Position numbers and translations under genes: made by a program
Origin: AV69 sp963742315
Lineage (GTDB): Bacteria; Verrucomicrobiota; Verrucomicrobiia; Chthoniobacterales; UBA10450
Reading direction: 5' to 3'
Length of the DNA: 64,000 bases
Assembly: GCA_963742315.1 (NCBI GenBank)
Contig: CAVULE010000003.1
Span: forward strand, 310,001-374,000
Notes under the pieces: model-generated
Database searches by the model: none
Told to the model about the DNA's origin: nothing
The model's input: only the letters and a program-made list of their open reading frames with translations
Part shown: positions 34,279 through 43,612 of the stretch, piece by piece
Numbering within the stretch: the stretch's first letter is position 1
Layout: each line of letters starts with the position of its first letter

Positions 34279-36831
34279 ATGCCGAATTTTCAAACCTATA
34301 ATATAGTCCCTACTCTTCCTGCCGCGCTCGAGCCCCTGCGCGAAGTCAGTTTCAACGTTTGGTGGACCTGGGAGCCTTCCGCTCGCCGCCTCTTTCGTCA
34401 TCTCGACCCCGAGCTGTGGAACCGGACCAATCACAATCCCATTCGCATGCTTCAGCTTTCGCGCCAGGCTCGGCTGGAAGAACTCGCCACCGACAAAACT
34501 TTTCTGCGCGAGCTGAAACAGTTTTACGACGCCTTCCAAAAATATCTCACCCGCAAGGACACTTATGGGAAAAACGGCGTCGGCGCGGTCCTGCAAAAAC
34601 CGGTGGCATATTTCTCGGCTGAATTTGGATTCCACGAATCAATCCCGAATTATTCCGGCGGTCTCGGCATTCTCTCCGGCGATCATTGCAAGTCAGCCAG
34701 CGACCTCGACCTGAATTTTGTCGCCATCGGCTTGCTCTATCGACACGGATATTTCCGGCAGGAAATCGACAAGGACGGGATCCAGCACGCGGTCAGTCTC
34801 AATCAAAATTTTCATCATCTGCCGATCCGGGAAGTCCGGCGCGACGATCTCGCGCTGCTGGTGCCAGTGCCGATCCTGGACCGCGATGTTTACGCTCGGG
34901 TTTGGGAGCTTCAGGTCGGTCGCGTCAAACTTTACCTGCTCGACACCGATATCCCGGAGAACAAGGCGGAAGATCGACTCATCACTGCCGAGCTTTACGG
35001 TGGCGACCTCGAAATGCGAATGCGACAGGAGATCGTGCTCGGTATTGGCGGCGTCAACGCCTTAAGCGCGCTCGGGATCGAGCCGGACGTTTTCCACATG
35101 AACGAAGGCCACTCCGCCTTTCTCGGCCTCGAGCGGATTCGGCGGCTCGTCGCGGAGAAGAAGCTCGGTTTTTACGCCGCCCTTCAGGTCGCAGCGTCCG
35201 CCAATGTTTTCACCACCCACACGCCGGTGCCGGCGGGCAACGATTCTTTCCCGCGCGAAATGATGCGCAAATATTTTGGCGGCTTCGCCACCGAAATCGG
35301 TCTGCCCTTCGACGAATTTTTCTCTTTCGGCCAAACCCGGATCAACGCCACCGATCCGTTTAGCATGACCATCCTGGCCTTGCGCTTGAGCCGGCATTCC
35401 AACGGCGTCAGCAAATTACACGGCGAAGTCAGTCGCGGTCTGTGGAAAGACGTCTGGACCGGCGTCCCCGCGCACGAAGTGCCCATCACTCACGTAACTA
35501 ACGGGATTCATACCAAAACCTGGCTGGCCCCGGAATTTCTCGTGCTTTACGATAAGTATCTCGGTGATTGGGAAGAAAACCTTACCAACGAAGATTTCTG
35601 GCGCCGGGTCATGGATATTCCCGACGCCATTCTTTGGGATGCGCACCAGAAATTGAAGCTGCGTCTGGTCGAGTTCGTCCGCGGACGGGTCAAGGCTCAG
35701 CGCGAACGCATCGGCGAATCGCCTGAATCCATTCGCGCGGCCAATCGGATTCTCGACCCCGAAATTCTCACCATCGGTTTTGCGCGACGTTTCGCTACCT
35801 ACAAACGCGGGACGCTCCTCTTCACCGACAAAGATCGCCTGCACAAACTGCTGAACGATTCCACCCGGCCGGTTCAATTCATTTTCGCCGGCAAAGCGCA
35901 TCCGCGCGACGAGGGTGGCAAAGCCCTGATCCAGGAAGTTTACAAGTTCTCGCGCGAATCCGGTTTCGATAATCGCATCGTTTTCGTCGAGGACTACGAC
36001 ACTTACATCGCGCGGCGATTGGTGCAGGGAGTCGATCTTTGGTTGAACAATCCGCTGCGTCCGCTGGAAGCGAGCGGCACCAGTGGAATGAAAACGCCAC
36101 CTAACGGCGGCCTCAATCTCAGCGTGCTCGATGGCTGGTGGAGCGAAAGTTATAATGGAAACAACGGCTGGGCCATCGGCGGCGAAATTAAAGACGGCTC
36201 CATCGATTTCCAGAGCGAAGTTGATTCCAGCAGCCTTTATCAGTTACTCGAAAATCAAATCATCCCGCTTTATTACGCCAAGCCCGACGGCAAACTTCCC
36301 CTCGCCTGGATTCAGTTGATGCGCGAATCGATCCGCAGCGTCACGCCCGTTTTCAATACTCATCGCATGGTCAAGGAATACACCGAGCGGCTTTATGCGC
36401 CCGCGGCGCAGGCCTATCGCGACTTTTCCCAAAACGATTGCGCCGCGGCCAGCGATCTCAGCCAATGGAAAACGCGCATCCGCAAAGATTGGCCGCAGAT
36501 CCGGATTGACGATGTGCAAGTCGGCAATAAGGATCGACAAAACATTCCGGTGGGTGAATCGCTCGAAGTGAGCGCGCGCGTCCATCTCGGCGGGGTCGAT
36601 CCACAACATGTCCGGGTCGAGGCTTATCACGGTGAAGCCGAGAACGGCGGGATTAAGAATCCGGCCATCACGATGTTGAACCAGGCCGGCCAGAATGGCG
36701 ACGGCACTTATTTTTATCGCGGCTCAGTTCCGGCAAGCGAATCCGGCGCCTACGGCTTTAGTATCCGCGTCCTGCCTACTCATCCCCATTTACAACAAGA
36801 CCACGAACTCCGCCTTATCACCTGGTCCTGA
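34279..36831 (+). CDS. glgP: Alpha-glucan phosphorylase
   Basis: 850 aa. Phosphorolysis of glycogen-type alpha-1,4-glucans to glucose-1-phosphate, using pyridoxal phosphate. It belongs to the subfamily with an N-terminal DUF3417 region (SFNVWWTWEPSARRLFRHLD). Core motifs are AEFGFHESIPNYSGGLGILSGD-like near residue 115 and HMNEGHSAF. The PLP lysine is K605 in GTSGMKTPPNGG. A C-terminal beta-rich extension is normal for this subfamily. It is the last ordinary chromosomal gene before the cassette array. Confidence 0.93.
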   Translation: MPNFQTYNIVPTLPAALEPLREVSFNVWWTWEPSARRLFRHLDPELWNRTNHNPIRMLQLSRQARLEELATDKTFLRELKQFYDAFQKYLTRKDTYGKNGVGAVLQKPVAYFSAEFGFHESIPNYSGGLGILSGDHCKSASDLDLNFVAIGLLYRHGYFRQEIDKDGIQHAVSLNQNFHHLPIREVRRDDLALLVPVPILDRDVYARVWELQVGRVKLYLLDTDIPENKAEDRLITAELYGGDLEMRMRQEIVLGIGGVNALSALGIEPDVFHMNEGHSAFLGLERIRRLVAEKKLGFYAALQVAASANVFTTHTPVPAGNDSFPREMMRKYFGGFATEIGLPFDEFFSFGQTRINATDPFSMTILALRLSRHSNGVSKLHGEVSRGLWKDVWTGVPAHEVPITHVTNGIHTKTWLAPEFLVLYDKYLGDWEENLTNEDFWRRVMDIPDAILWDAHQKLKLRLVEFVRGRVKAQRERIGESPESIRAANRILDPEILTIGFARRFATYKRGTLLFTDKDRLHKLLNDSTRPVQFIFAGKAHPRDEGGKALIQEVYKFSRESGFDNRIVFVEDYDTYIARRLVQGVDLWLNNPLRPLEASGTSGMKTPPNGGLNLSVLDGWWSESYNGNNGWAIGGEIKDGSIDFQSEVDSSSLYQLLENQIIPLYYAKPDGKLPLAWIQLMRESIRSVTPVFNTHRMVKEYTERLYAPAAQAYRDFSQNDCAAASDLSQWKTRIRKDWPQIRIDDVQVGNKDRQNIPVGESLEVSARVHLGGVDPQHVRVEAYHGEAENGGIKNPAITMLNQAGQNGDGTYFYRGSVPASESGAYGFSIRVLPTHPHLQQDHELRLITWS

Positions 36832-36853
36832 GAAAGCATAGGGCATGGAGCAA

Positions 36854-36951
36854 GAGCATGGAGCATAGAGCATAGAGCATAGAGCATAGAGCATAGAGCA
36901 TAGAGCATAGAGCATAGAGCATAGAGCATGGAGCATGGAGCATGGAGCACG
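36854..36951. repeat. Tandem repeat, 7-bp unit GAGCATA/G, 14 copies
   Basis: Fourteen consecutive heptamers; the central nine are exact GAGCATA, the flanking ones GAGCATG or GAGCACG. The array begins about 20 bases after the glgP stop. Confidence 0.95.
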
Positions 36952-37198
36952 GAGCGAAGAGTATGGAGTAAGACAGGATCGACGATCTGAAATCCCGTTG
37001 TAGGGCAAGCGCTCCCGCTTGCCGCTCACTGATGATACGCAGTTGTAGACGTTTGGATCCTCATCCTCATTTTCGTGCTCCCGCTTGTTGCTCGCGTTCG
37101 ATCCCTCGCCGCGTGCGGCGGAGCCTTTTACGCGGCCGATAACACTTAATTGATAATGCACCGCTAGCGTTCAGCGTTCACGTTTTTTGGCTTCCCCG

Positions 37199-37287
37199 CT
37201 CCCGCCCTCCGCCCTCCGCCTCCGCCCTCTGTCCTCTGCCCTCTGCCCTCTGCCCTCTGCCCTCTGCCCTCCGCCCTCTGCCCTTTG
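37199..37287. repeat. Tandem repeat, 7-bp period (CCCTCTG/CCCTCCG)
   Basis: Imperfect pyrimidine-rich heptamer array, a second 7-bp-period repeat within 350 bases of the first. Confidence 0.85.
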
Positions 37288-37943
37288 CTCCCCGCCTCCT
37301 TTTTTTGTCATCCTGCTTGCCACGCCGTAGCTCAGGCGAAGGCGGGAGCGAAGTCGAAGGATCTCTCACTATTCACCTCCTCGTCTTGTTCCTATTCGTA
37401 TTCGTGTTCCTAATCCACTGATCGCAGACAGCCGCGTCCCGGGTTCCACTCATGCTCGTGCGCGATCCCTCGCCGCGTGAGGCGCAGCCTTTTACGCGGA
37501 TAACGCGGCGCTGTCACGCCGTCCGCTCCTTGCTCCTTGCTCCCAGCTCCGTGCGTCTGCTACCATCGCTCCAGTGCGCGGCCTTTATCGAAAAGAGCGA
37601 ACTGACCACGGGCGGCAGCCTGCCCAGATACCTCCGCTGCTTGCCACCCCAGCGAAGCCCTTTTCCCTCGTCCGTCATCCCGAGTCGCGAAGACGACGAG
37701 GGACCTCCCCTAGGGTCTGATCACCCAAGCTCGTACGTCCTCCCGTCCGACTGACTAGGCGAGTCGTCCATTCACCAATCACTGATCACAGTCTTCCCTT
37801 CGCTCCCCGCTCCTTGCTCCCTGCTCCGCGCTCTGATCATGTCCTTCACCGGCCCGGACTCGGTATTTGCAGTCCACTGGACGGCGATAGCCCAGGCCCC
37901 GCCCGTCGCGTTTACCCACCTCCGGAATCGTGATAGGTTAAAA

Positions 37944-37969
37944 AATGTTCGCCTTTAATTGCGAACATT
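37944..37969. promoter_or_regulatory. Interrupted palindrome before the first cassette
   Basis: AATGTTCGC, 8-base spacer, GCGAACATT. The perfect 9-bp arms end 12 bases before the first GTTAGGC. It could be an operator, part of an attI-like region or a hairpin; the role is unproven. Confidence 0.45.
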
Positions 37970-38012
37970 CTTCTAATTCTCGTTAGGCGCTAGCCGCGCA
38001 CTTCACGCTTTT

Positions 38013-38681
38013 ATGGCAAGATTAACTATCCTCTTAACGATTCTCGCACTGGGCGGAGCGGCAGCATCGCCTGTGCCGGTGGAAAGGGAGCCGATGCACC
38101 ACGTTGTCTACGCGGATAAGAAGCTGAGAGTCTATGACATCGTGATTCCACCACATCGGAGCACACTTTTTCATATCCATTACCACGATCTGGCCGGGGT
38201 GACGATTTCACCCGGAGCGTCACGGGACGAGCAGATGGGATCCAAACCAGTAGATGAACCGCCGGACAAGCCTGGCGAAGTATGGTTCGCGCCTCACCCG
38301 CGGCGGTTTGTGCACCGTGTGAGTAACCTGGGCGGGACAGCTATTCATATGGTGGTGGTGGAACTGTTAGCGCCCACAAGTCAAAGGATCTCGACCGCCG
38401 CCGCTGATGGCTCCCCCTCAGGCGAGGTCGAGCTGAACAACGGGAAGGTGCGTGTGGTTCGCTACGTTGTCGCGCCGGGCAAGGCGATTGCGGCGCGTCC
38501 AGGCGTTCTCGTGGCGCTCGGCCGAGGTCGCATAAACGGCGCTTGCGGGATGCAAGGCTCGTCCTCCATCACGGGCCCCGGTTTTGTATGTGTCGGCACT
38601 GATCTAAACCACCGGATCTCAAATGTCGGCGATCATTCGATCACTCTTTTGTTGTTCCAGCCGCGTCCACAAGATTCCTAA
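38013..38681 (+). CDS. Cassette 1: secreted cupin-like protein
   Basis: 222 aa with a signal peptide (MARLTILLTILALGGAAA). It has cupin-like strands: FHIHYHDLAGVTISPG, FVHRVSN, and a second similar half ending HRISNVGDHSITLLLF. That suggests a bicupin of unknown substrate. The TAA stop lies inside the R'' box of the following attC, which is common in cassettes. Confidence 0.7.
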   Translation: MARLTILLTILALGGAAASPVPVEREPMHHVVYADKKLRVYDIVIPPHRSTLFHIHYHDLAGVTISPGASRDEQMGSKPVDEPPDKPGEVWFAPHPRRFVHRVSNLGGTAIHMVVVELLAPTSQRISTAAADGSPSGEVELNNGKVRVVRYVVAPGKAIAARPGVLVALGRGRINGACGMQGSSSITGPGFVCVGTDLNHRISNVGDHSITLLLFQPRPQDS

Positions 38682-38798
38682 CCAGGCGATGGAGCGAACG
38701 GCCACCCGCCGTACGCTTATGCCTCGCGTAGCTTTAACCCTTTCGCTTCGACCGACGCGCGGTCCCAGTGGCCGTCCCTCATCTTGTTCTCGTTAGGC
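38676..38798 (+). other. attC site 1
   Basis: TCCTAAC...GTTAGGC, 123 bases. Inner arms GAGCGAACGGCCAC and GTGGCCGTCCCTC leave one unpaired A. Confidence 0.88.
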
Positions 38799-38843
38799 GC
38801 ATGAGAGCGGCCCGCGAGTAATAATGACCAGCGCAATACTCCG

Positions 38844-39098
38844 ATGACTCCCGTGAAATTCCAGATTCGCACGCGTGGCGGACACCAGGTCCGGGCATTC
38901 ACATGGAGCGTCGATTTCCTGCCGACGGTCGGCAGCACGATCAACACGTACGAGGCTTTCGACGATCCGGGCGACATGGACGACGATAAGGCGGCGTATC
39001 ACTTCTGTGATGTGACTGAGATTCAATGGTCGCTCGACGGCGGTCGTGTTGTTCCTACAGTCATACTTCTGCCCCATGATTCACATCGAAACGCCTAA
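38844..39098 (+). CDS. Cassette 2: small hypothetical protein
   Basis: 84 aa, acidic, soluble; contains TWSVDFLPTVGSTINTYEAF and ends in the R'' box of the next site. No family recognised. ATG chosen as the first in the cassette; no clear ribosome-binding site. Confidence 0.6.
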   Translation: MTPVKFQIRTRGGHQVRAFTWSVDFLPTVGSTINTYEAFDDPGDMDDDKAAYHFCDVTEIQWSLDGGRVVPTVILLPHDSHRNA

Positions 39099-39110
39099 TA
39101 CGAGTTAGGT
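39093..39110 (+). other. attC site 2, collapsed remnant
   Basis: GCCTAAT and GTTAGGT are only 4 bases apart; the whole central part is missing, so the site should not fold into a normal attC. Confidence 0.6.
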
Positions 39111-39139
39111 GTATTGACATCACTCGTATTATCACACGC

Positions 39140-39383
39140 ATGATCCACAGAACCGCGCTGCTGTTCGGTGCCGCACTCATGCTCTTCGGATGCACCACCA
39201 CCGAGTTCGAGTCTTGGGAAGGCAGAAACTCCGTTGTCGAGCACTTCACAGCTACAGGGTTACTACACCGCCGCGAGCGCGAGCGCGTACGGCTATGGAA
39301 ATTATGCCAGTGGTTTCGGCACCTCCACGACCGTTCCGATTACCCGCCGAGCTTCGACTTACGTCGTTATCAAGTATCTATAG
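39140..39383 (+). pseudogene. Cassette 3: small lipoprotein with apparent frameshift
   Basis: Starts MIHRTALLFGAALMLFGCTT, a lipoprotein signal with lipobox cysteine. The first frame reads on to 39400 as unlikely Arg-rich sequence. A second frame from about 39265 gives a plausible Gly/Tyr/Ser-rich C terminus (YYTAASASAYGYGNYASGFG) ending at TAG 39383. A one- or two-base frameshift near 39250 is therefore likely, either a real mutation or a sequence error. Confidence 0.55.
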
Positions 39384-39394
39384 TGACGCGATAC

Positions 39395-39502
39395 GCCTAA
39401 CCAGGCGCTGGAGCCGGACGCGAGAGTTTTGGTTTGCGCCGTCTTGTTGATGTTGGATGATCCTTCGGTTCATGCGCGCGGCTCAGCTTGGTCTCGTTAG
39501 GC
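39395..39502 (+). other. attC site 3
   Basis: GCCTAAC...GTTAGGC, 108 bases; arms around GAGCCGGACGCG and GCGCGCGGCTC. Confidence 0.85.
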
Positions 39503-39533
39503 GTTAACTGTGCGATTAACCTGCACGTAACCT

Positions 39534-40826
39534 ATGACTTCAAACGTGCAGAGTGAGCAATCCATCGGCCCCAGGACTCTGACGCTTCTTTTCCTCCTGG
39601 CGCTCTCGGTCTTCATTAACTATGTCGACCGCGGTAATCTGTCGGTGGCCGCGCCGTTGTTGAAAGGCGAGCTTCATCTTTCCGCCTATCATCTCGGCCT
39701 ACTTTTAGGCGCGTTCTTTTGGACTTATGTCAGCTTCATGATCGTGAGCGGCTGGCTGATAGACTGCTTTGATGTGAATTGGGTGCTGGCTGGTGGATTC
39801 GCGATCTGGTCTTTGGCCACGGGATTGACCGGTCTAGTTCATGGCTTTGCGACACTAATGGCCTGTCGGCTTTTACTCGGCGCAGGCGAATCAGTGGCTT
39901 TCCCGGCCTACGGGAAAATCCTCGCTCGTTCCATCGCCCAAGGACATCGCGGTGTGGCCAACGCAGCCATCGTCAGCGGGATGACTCTTGGTCCGGCGCT
40001 CGGCACATTCTTCTGTGGCGACCTGATGGCGGTCTACGGCTGGCGGCCGGTTTTTGTTGTGCTCGGGTTTGCCGGCGTGCTCTGGCTGGTGCCGTGGATT
40101 TACTGGATGCCGAAAGCGGCTCCTACCTCGGAGCGATTTGTTTGTCCGGCAGGAATCGGGGAGATTGTTCGCCGGCGGGCGTTTTGGGGTGCGGCGCTCG
40201 GGCACCTTTGCACGAACTACTCGCTCTACCTCATGATCGTTTGGCTGCCCTATTTTCTAGTAAGCGAACGGCATCTCTCGATGCAGGAGATGGCCCGGGA
40301 AGGCGCTTTGTTCTATCTTATGTATGCGATCGCTTCACCGATTCTGGGGTGGATGGCTGATGCGTGGGTTCGCGCCGGTGCGAGCGCGAATTTCGTGCGC
40401 AAGCTCTGGATGGGTATTGGCCATCTGACGATCGCGGTCGCTCTCCTTGGTTGCGTGGTGGCGAGCGCACGCACTTCATTCGTCTGCCTTTTGGTAATGG
40501 GCTTCGGCTGCGGTTTCACCGGACCTACAATCTATGTCTTTGCACAGACCCTCGCCGGCTCGGCGGTGGCTGGGAGATGGACTGGGCTGCAGAACGCGAT
40601 TGGTAACCTGGCGGGCGTCATCGTTGCACCCTTGACTGGCCTCGTGGTCGATTGGACGGGACAATTCTGGTGGGCTTTTGTCGTGGCAGCCACCGTGACA
40701 CTCTTGGGCGCCGCTTCGTGGGTATTTCTTACCGGACCGCTCACTCGGGTAAATTGGCCAAGGGAAGTCGAACCGCCTAACCAGTCGCTGGAGCCAACCG
40801 CTGGCCGTCGTGAAGTCCGTGCTTGA
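39534..40826 (+). CDS. Cassette 4: MFS transporter (ACS-like family)
   Basis: 430 aa, 12 predicted helices, with MFS features such as INYVDRGNLSVAAP in helix 1, the RLLLGAGESVAFP helix 4 motif and a central basic loop. The anion:cation symporter branch usually imports sugar acids or organic acids; the substrate is not assignable. The coding frame has no stop before the attC, so the last 18 residues (PPNQSLEPTAGRREVRA) are encoded by attC DNA. Confidence 0.88.
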   Translation: MTSNVQSEQSIGPRTLTLLFLLALSVFINYVDRGNLSVAAPLLKGELHLSAYHLGLLLGAFFWTYVSFMIVSGWLIDCFDVNWVLAGGFAIWSLATGLTGLVHGFATLMACRLLLGAGESVAFPAYGKILARSIAQGHRGVANAAIVSGMTLGPALGTFFCGDLMAVYGWRPVFVVLGFAGVLWLVPWIYWMPKAAPTSERFVCPAGIGEIVRRRAFWGAALGHLCTNYSLYLMIVWLPYFLVSERHLSMQEMAREGALFYLMYAIASPILGWMADAWVRAGASANFVRKLWMGIGHLTIAVALLGCVVASARTSFVCLLVMGFGCGFTGPTIYVFAQTLAGSAVAGRWTGLQNAIGNLAGVIVAPLTGLVVDWTGQFWWAFVVAATVTLLGAASWVFLTGPLTRVNWPREVEPPNQSLEPTAGRREVRA

Positions 40827-40898
40827 TGTTATGAAACAGTTCCAGATCTTTGTTATGCCCGCTCCCGCCAGCGGTGGCTCAGCTCTGTCTCGTTAGAT
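40775..40898 (+). other. attC site 4
   Basis: GCCTAAC...GTTAGAT, 124 bases. GAGCCAACCGCTGGC pairs with GCCAGCGGTGGCTC, leaving one unpaired A. It overlaps the end of the MFS gene. Confidence 0.93.
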
Positions 40899-41040
40899 GG
40901 TGAAGCCTCTCGACAAAAGAATTCAAGCAGAAGTTTGGCGTCCGAGTTCATCCGGCCGCTAACAGCAGCCCGGCGCTCGCACACAGCGGCGGCTAACCAC
41001 GCCGAGCAACGCGATATAGTTTTCTCTCCAGAAAATTCCC

Positions 41041-41072
41041 TGGACATTGGAATGAGTTCCAACGCGTAGGTT
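41041..41072 (+). promoter_or_regulatory. MerR-type promoter and operator
   Basis: TGGACA (41041-41046) and TAGGTT (41067-41072) are separated by 20 bases. The dyad TTGGAATGAGTTCCAA (41047-41062) lies between them. A long spacer with a central dyad is the known layout of MerR-regulated promoters. Confidence 0.6.
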
Positions 41073-41078
41073 CAATAC

Positions 41079-41246
41079 GTGATTGACGGGAAGTCTCAGA
41101 ATTCGCGCGAAATTGGGGAACTGGCGCGGCAGGCCGGTGTAAGCGCAGATACGCTGCGTCACTACGAAGCGAAAGGCGTGATCAAACGTCCACCGCGACA
41201 GGCTAACGGCTATCGCATATGCTGGTACTGGAAATCGTGTTTCTAA
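41079..41246 (+). pseudogene. Cassette 5: truncated MerR-family regulator
   Basis: 55 residues from GTG. IGELARQAGVSADTLRHYEA and the wing NGYRI are the DNA-binding half of a MerR regulator. The sequence then departs (CWYWKSCF) and stops, so the coiled coil and effector domain are missing. It directly follows its own MerR-type promoter. Confidence 0.7.
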
Positions 41247-41287
41247 CCGTCCGTGAGGTATGACAGAAACGAGCGGAACAGGTGAGC

Positions 41288-43387
41288 TCAAAATGCGAGC
41301 GTGACAGTATTGAAAACCGTGAACCGTGGCGCGTAAGCCGACTGAAATATGCCAATGCCCTCCGCAGGCCTGATAAGATTGGTTCGATCGAAGAGATTGA
41401 TGATGGTGATTCGATCGGTCAGTTGACCTAGCTTCGGAACGCGAAAAGATCGCTCGGCGCTGATGTTTAATTGAAACACATTGGGCAATTTTGCCGTGTC
41501 GGCAAAACCGGCGCGCAAACCGCTGCTATAAATTACGTCGGCGCTGAAGCTATATGGTTTCCAGGCATAAGTGGCGCCAGCCGAAACACCCACCAACGGC
41601 TGATGATCAAGCACGATGTAATGATGGTTGATGTAGTCCAGCTCGTCGGGGTCGAAATTGAACTGACCGGTCGCCACACCTTCCTGCAAATTTCGACCGA
41701 TGGTAACGTTGGTATAGACCGAAAGGCTATCGACTTTGTAACTTGCCGCCATTTCGCCGCCCCATATATAACCACGATCATAGTTAAAGGGCGCGAATAT
41801 CGGGACGACTCCGAATTGCCCCGTATCCAGATAATGGTGAGTTATTTCGTAGAAGCCATCTACGGAAATGGTGAGACGCGAACCTAAGTGTTCGAGCGCG
41901 CCGAAATCCCATTCGTAATCGTCTTCCGTAGTCGGAGTCGCAATACCGGGCGACCCGGCGGCGGTCGTTCCCGCGAATGTACGGGACGCGGTGGGAGAAA
42001 TTCCTTGAAAACTAGGAACTTGAAAATAGCGCGCAAACCCGGCGTGCAATGTCGTGTTGGAAACGGGCTGATAAATCAGGTTTATGGTGGGATCAAACTG
42101 ACTTCCGCGAGTAAAACCGGTGAGCTCATCCCAGCGGACACCCATGTTTGTACTCAGTTGATCGTTAATCTTCCACAGGTCGTTCAAATAGACTCCGGCC
42201 ACGATGTTAGTAGCGCTGGTATTAGCCGTCACATGAACTGGAATGTCGCTCGATTGATTACCATTTAGATCCGCCGGAAAAACCAGCGATGAATCATCGG
42301 CGATTACTCGATACCCTCCCAAATAAAAACCCGTACTTATACCATGGCTCCCGAGTTGATACGTCAGATCGGCTTGCACTGTATTATCGAGATCCTTATG
42401 AGAGGCAGTTGAGGCAACTCCCTGGTAGATAAGTTCTCCGGTATCGTCAGGCAGGAATTTTTGAGTCAAAGAATGAAAAGAGTAGCCAAATTGATACGTC
42501 AGGCCGGGCTGAGGCGAACCCTTGACAGACAAGATAGCCAGATAGTCCCGGAAATTGAGGTAGGAATCTATGTCCTTTGAAGGATAATGAGTTACCCCGG
42601 CTAAGCTATAAGCCGGCGGTAATCCCGGAACGTTCGGCAGCTGATTATCGCTGGCCGAGGTCGAAAGGATCAAGTTCAGCGTTGTGTCCTTGGCCAGCGT
42701 ATAGGAAAATATGCCGAAAGCCTGCCCTCGATTGGTCCAATTGTGGATGGCGCTTGGCCCAGGCGTAGCGGAGCTAAATGCAGTATTGCCCTCGCCATAA
42801 AGAGCATTGAAATAGTACCCAAGCTTCCCTTCGCTGCCGGCCAACTCGAAACTCGGCTGAACCGTGTCGCGCTGACCGGCATAGAGCGTGATACTTCCGG
42901 TTGGTTGTTCGGTCCCATATTTGGTTTCGATGTTTACGACGCCACCGGTAGCATAGCTATAGCGGGCCGGGAGCACGCCATCGAGCAGACTCAGGTGATC
43001 TACGAACACGGGATTGATCATCGAAACGAATGGCGGATTCGTGTTAATATCCAGGGGCACCAGAATACCGTTGATCTCATATTGAAATTGAGGCCCTTCC
43101 GTGTTGCGGATATGGATTTGTTGGTTTTGATCGATCGCGACCCCGGGCAATTGCGCTAGAACATCTGTCATATTTGTATTTTTGCCCTCGGGAAGATTAG
43201 AAATGTCCTGGGCTGTTATTGAGTACTCACTTGCTCCCGTGGCGGAGACATCCGGTCCGCCGAAGGATCCCGTGACGACAACCTCCTGCAAATCCGCCGC
43301 CACAGCGACGTCAGCCCAAAGCCTGAAGATGAGAATTTGGACCAAGATGCCAATTTGGCTTGCCCATAAGATTCTCCTCGACGTCAT
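41288..43387 (-). CDS. Cassette 5: TonB-dependent outer-membrane receptor, reversed
   Basis: 699 aa. Signal peptide ends near AVAAD. An N-terminal plug domain (EEVVVTG-like start, LAQLPGVAIDQNQQIHIRNT, YATGGVVNIETKYG) is followed by a 22-strand-type barrel ending in a terminal Phe (TVTLAF). Such receptors import siderophores, vitamins or glycans using TonB energy. No partner genes are nearby. It is on the minus strand, opposite to almost all other cassette genes, and makes cassette 5 unusually long (about 2.7 kb). Confidence 0.88.
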   Translation of the reverse strand: MTSRRILWASQIGILVQILIFRLWADVAVAADLQEVVVTGSFGGPDVSATGASEYSITAQDISNLPEGKNTNMTDVLAQLPGVAIDQNQQIHIRNTEGPQFQYEINGILVPLDINTNPPFVSMINPVFVDHLSLLDGVLPARYSYATGGVVNIETKYGTEQPTGSITLYAGQRDTVQPSFELAGSEGKLGYYFNALYGEGNTAFSSATPGPSAIHNWTNRGQAFGIFSYTLAKDTTLNLILSTSASDNQLPNVPGLPPAYSLAGVTHYPSKDIDSYLNFRDYLAILSVKGSPQPGLTYQFGYSFHSLTQKFLPDDTGELIYQGVASTASHKDLDNTVQADLTYQLGSHGISTGFYLGGYRVIADDSSLVFPADLNGNQSSDIPVHVTANTSATNIVAGVYLNDLWKINDQLSTNMGVRWDELTGFTRGSQFDPTINLIYQPVSNTTLHAGFARYFQVPSFQGISPTASRTFAGTTAAGSPGIATPTTEDDYEWDFGALEHLGSRLTISVDGFYEITHHYLDTGQFGVVPIFAPFNYDRGYIWGGEMAASYKVDSLSVYTNVTIGRNLQEGVATGQFNFDPDELDYINHHYIVLDHQPLVGVSAGATYAWKPYSFSADVIYSSGLRAGFADTAKLPNVFQLNISAERSFRVPKLGQLTDRITIINLFDRTNLIRPAEGIGIFQSAYAPRFTVFNTVTLAF

Positions 43388-43612
43388 CGACCCATTTTAA
43401 TGAGCCCGAGCGAAGCTTGCTGCCGTTCCGTTGCTTTTTTTTGACGATCGCTTGCCCTGAGATGTCCGACCAAGCGGACAATTATGCCAAGGCGGGGTGC
43501 GCCCTTGGCTCGAAGGTGATGCTCGCCACTCGCCACCCAGGAACCGCCGTCACCTTCCCACGCGCGCACGCACGCGTAAACGCCAGGCCTGATTGTCAGT
43601 CGCGGCAGTACC

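Larger units (their letters stand above)
36832..37981. other. Gene-free boundary region between chromosome and cassette array
   Basis: About 1.15 kb without a supported gene on either strand. It holds the two heptamer arrays, a family D unit (36999-37022), two CCGCGTGAGGCG-type repeats, and a palindrome before the first cassette. This is where intI and attI would be expected; no tyrosine-recombinase coding sequence or remnant was recognised. Confidence 0.65.

Noticed and set aside
36832..37181. Minus-strand open frame with repeated LCSMLYA residues
   Set aside because: It is only the translation of the 7-bp GAGCATA tandem array; no ribosome-binding site or non-repetitive domain.
37452..37754. 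Plus-strand ORF of 100 aa in the boundary region
   Set aside because: Arg/Ser/Pro-rich translation of dispersed repeats, no start context, no similarity to IntI motifs.
37946..37967. LexA box before the array (TGTTC...GAACA)
   Set aside because: The half-sites are 12 bases apart, far from the TGTTC-N4-GAACA spacing I recall for Verrucomicrobia; kept only as an unassigned palindrome.
40853..41062. Minus-strand ORF of 69 aa next to attC 4
   Set aside because: Its C-terminal part is reverse-strand attC sequence and the rest has no recognisable family.
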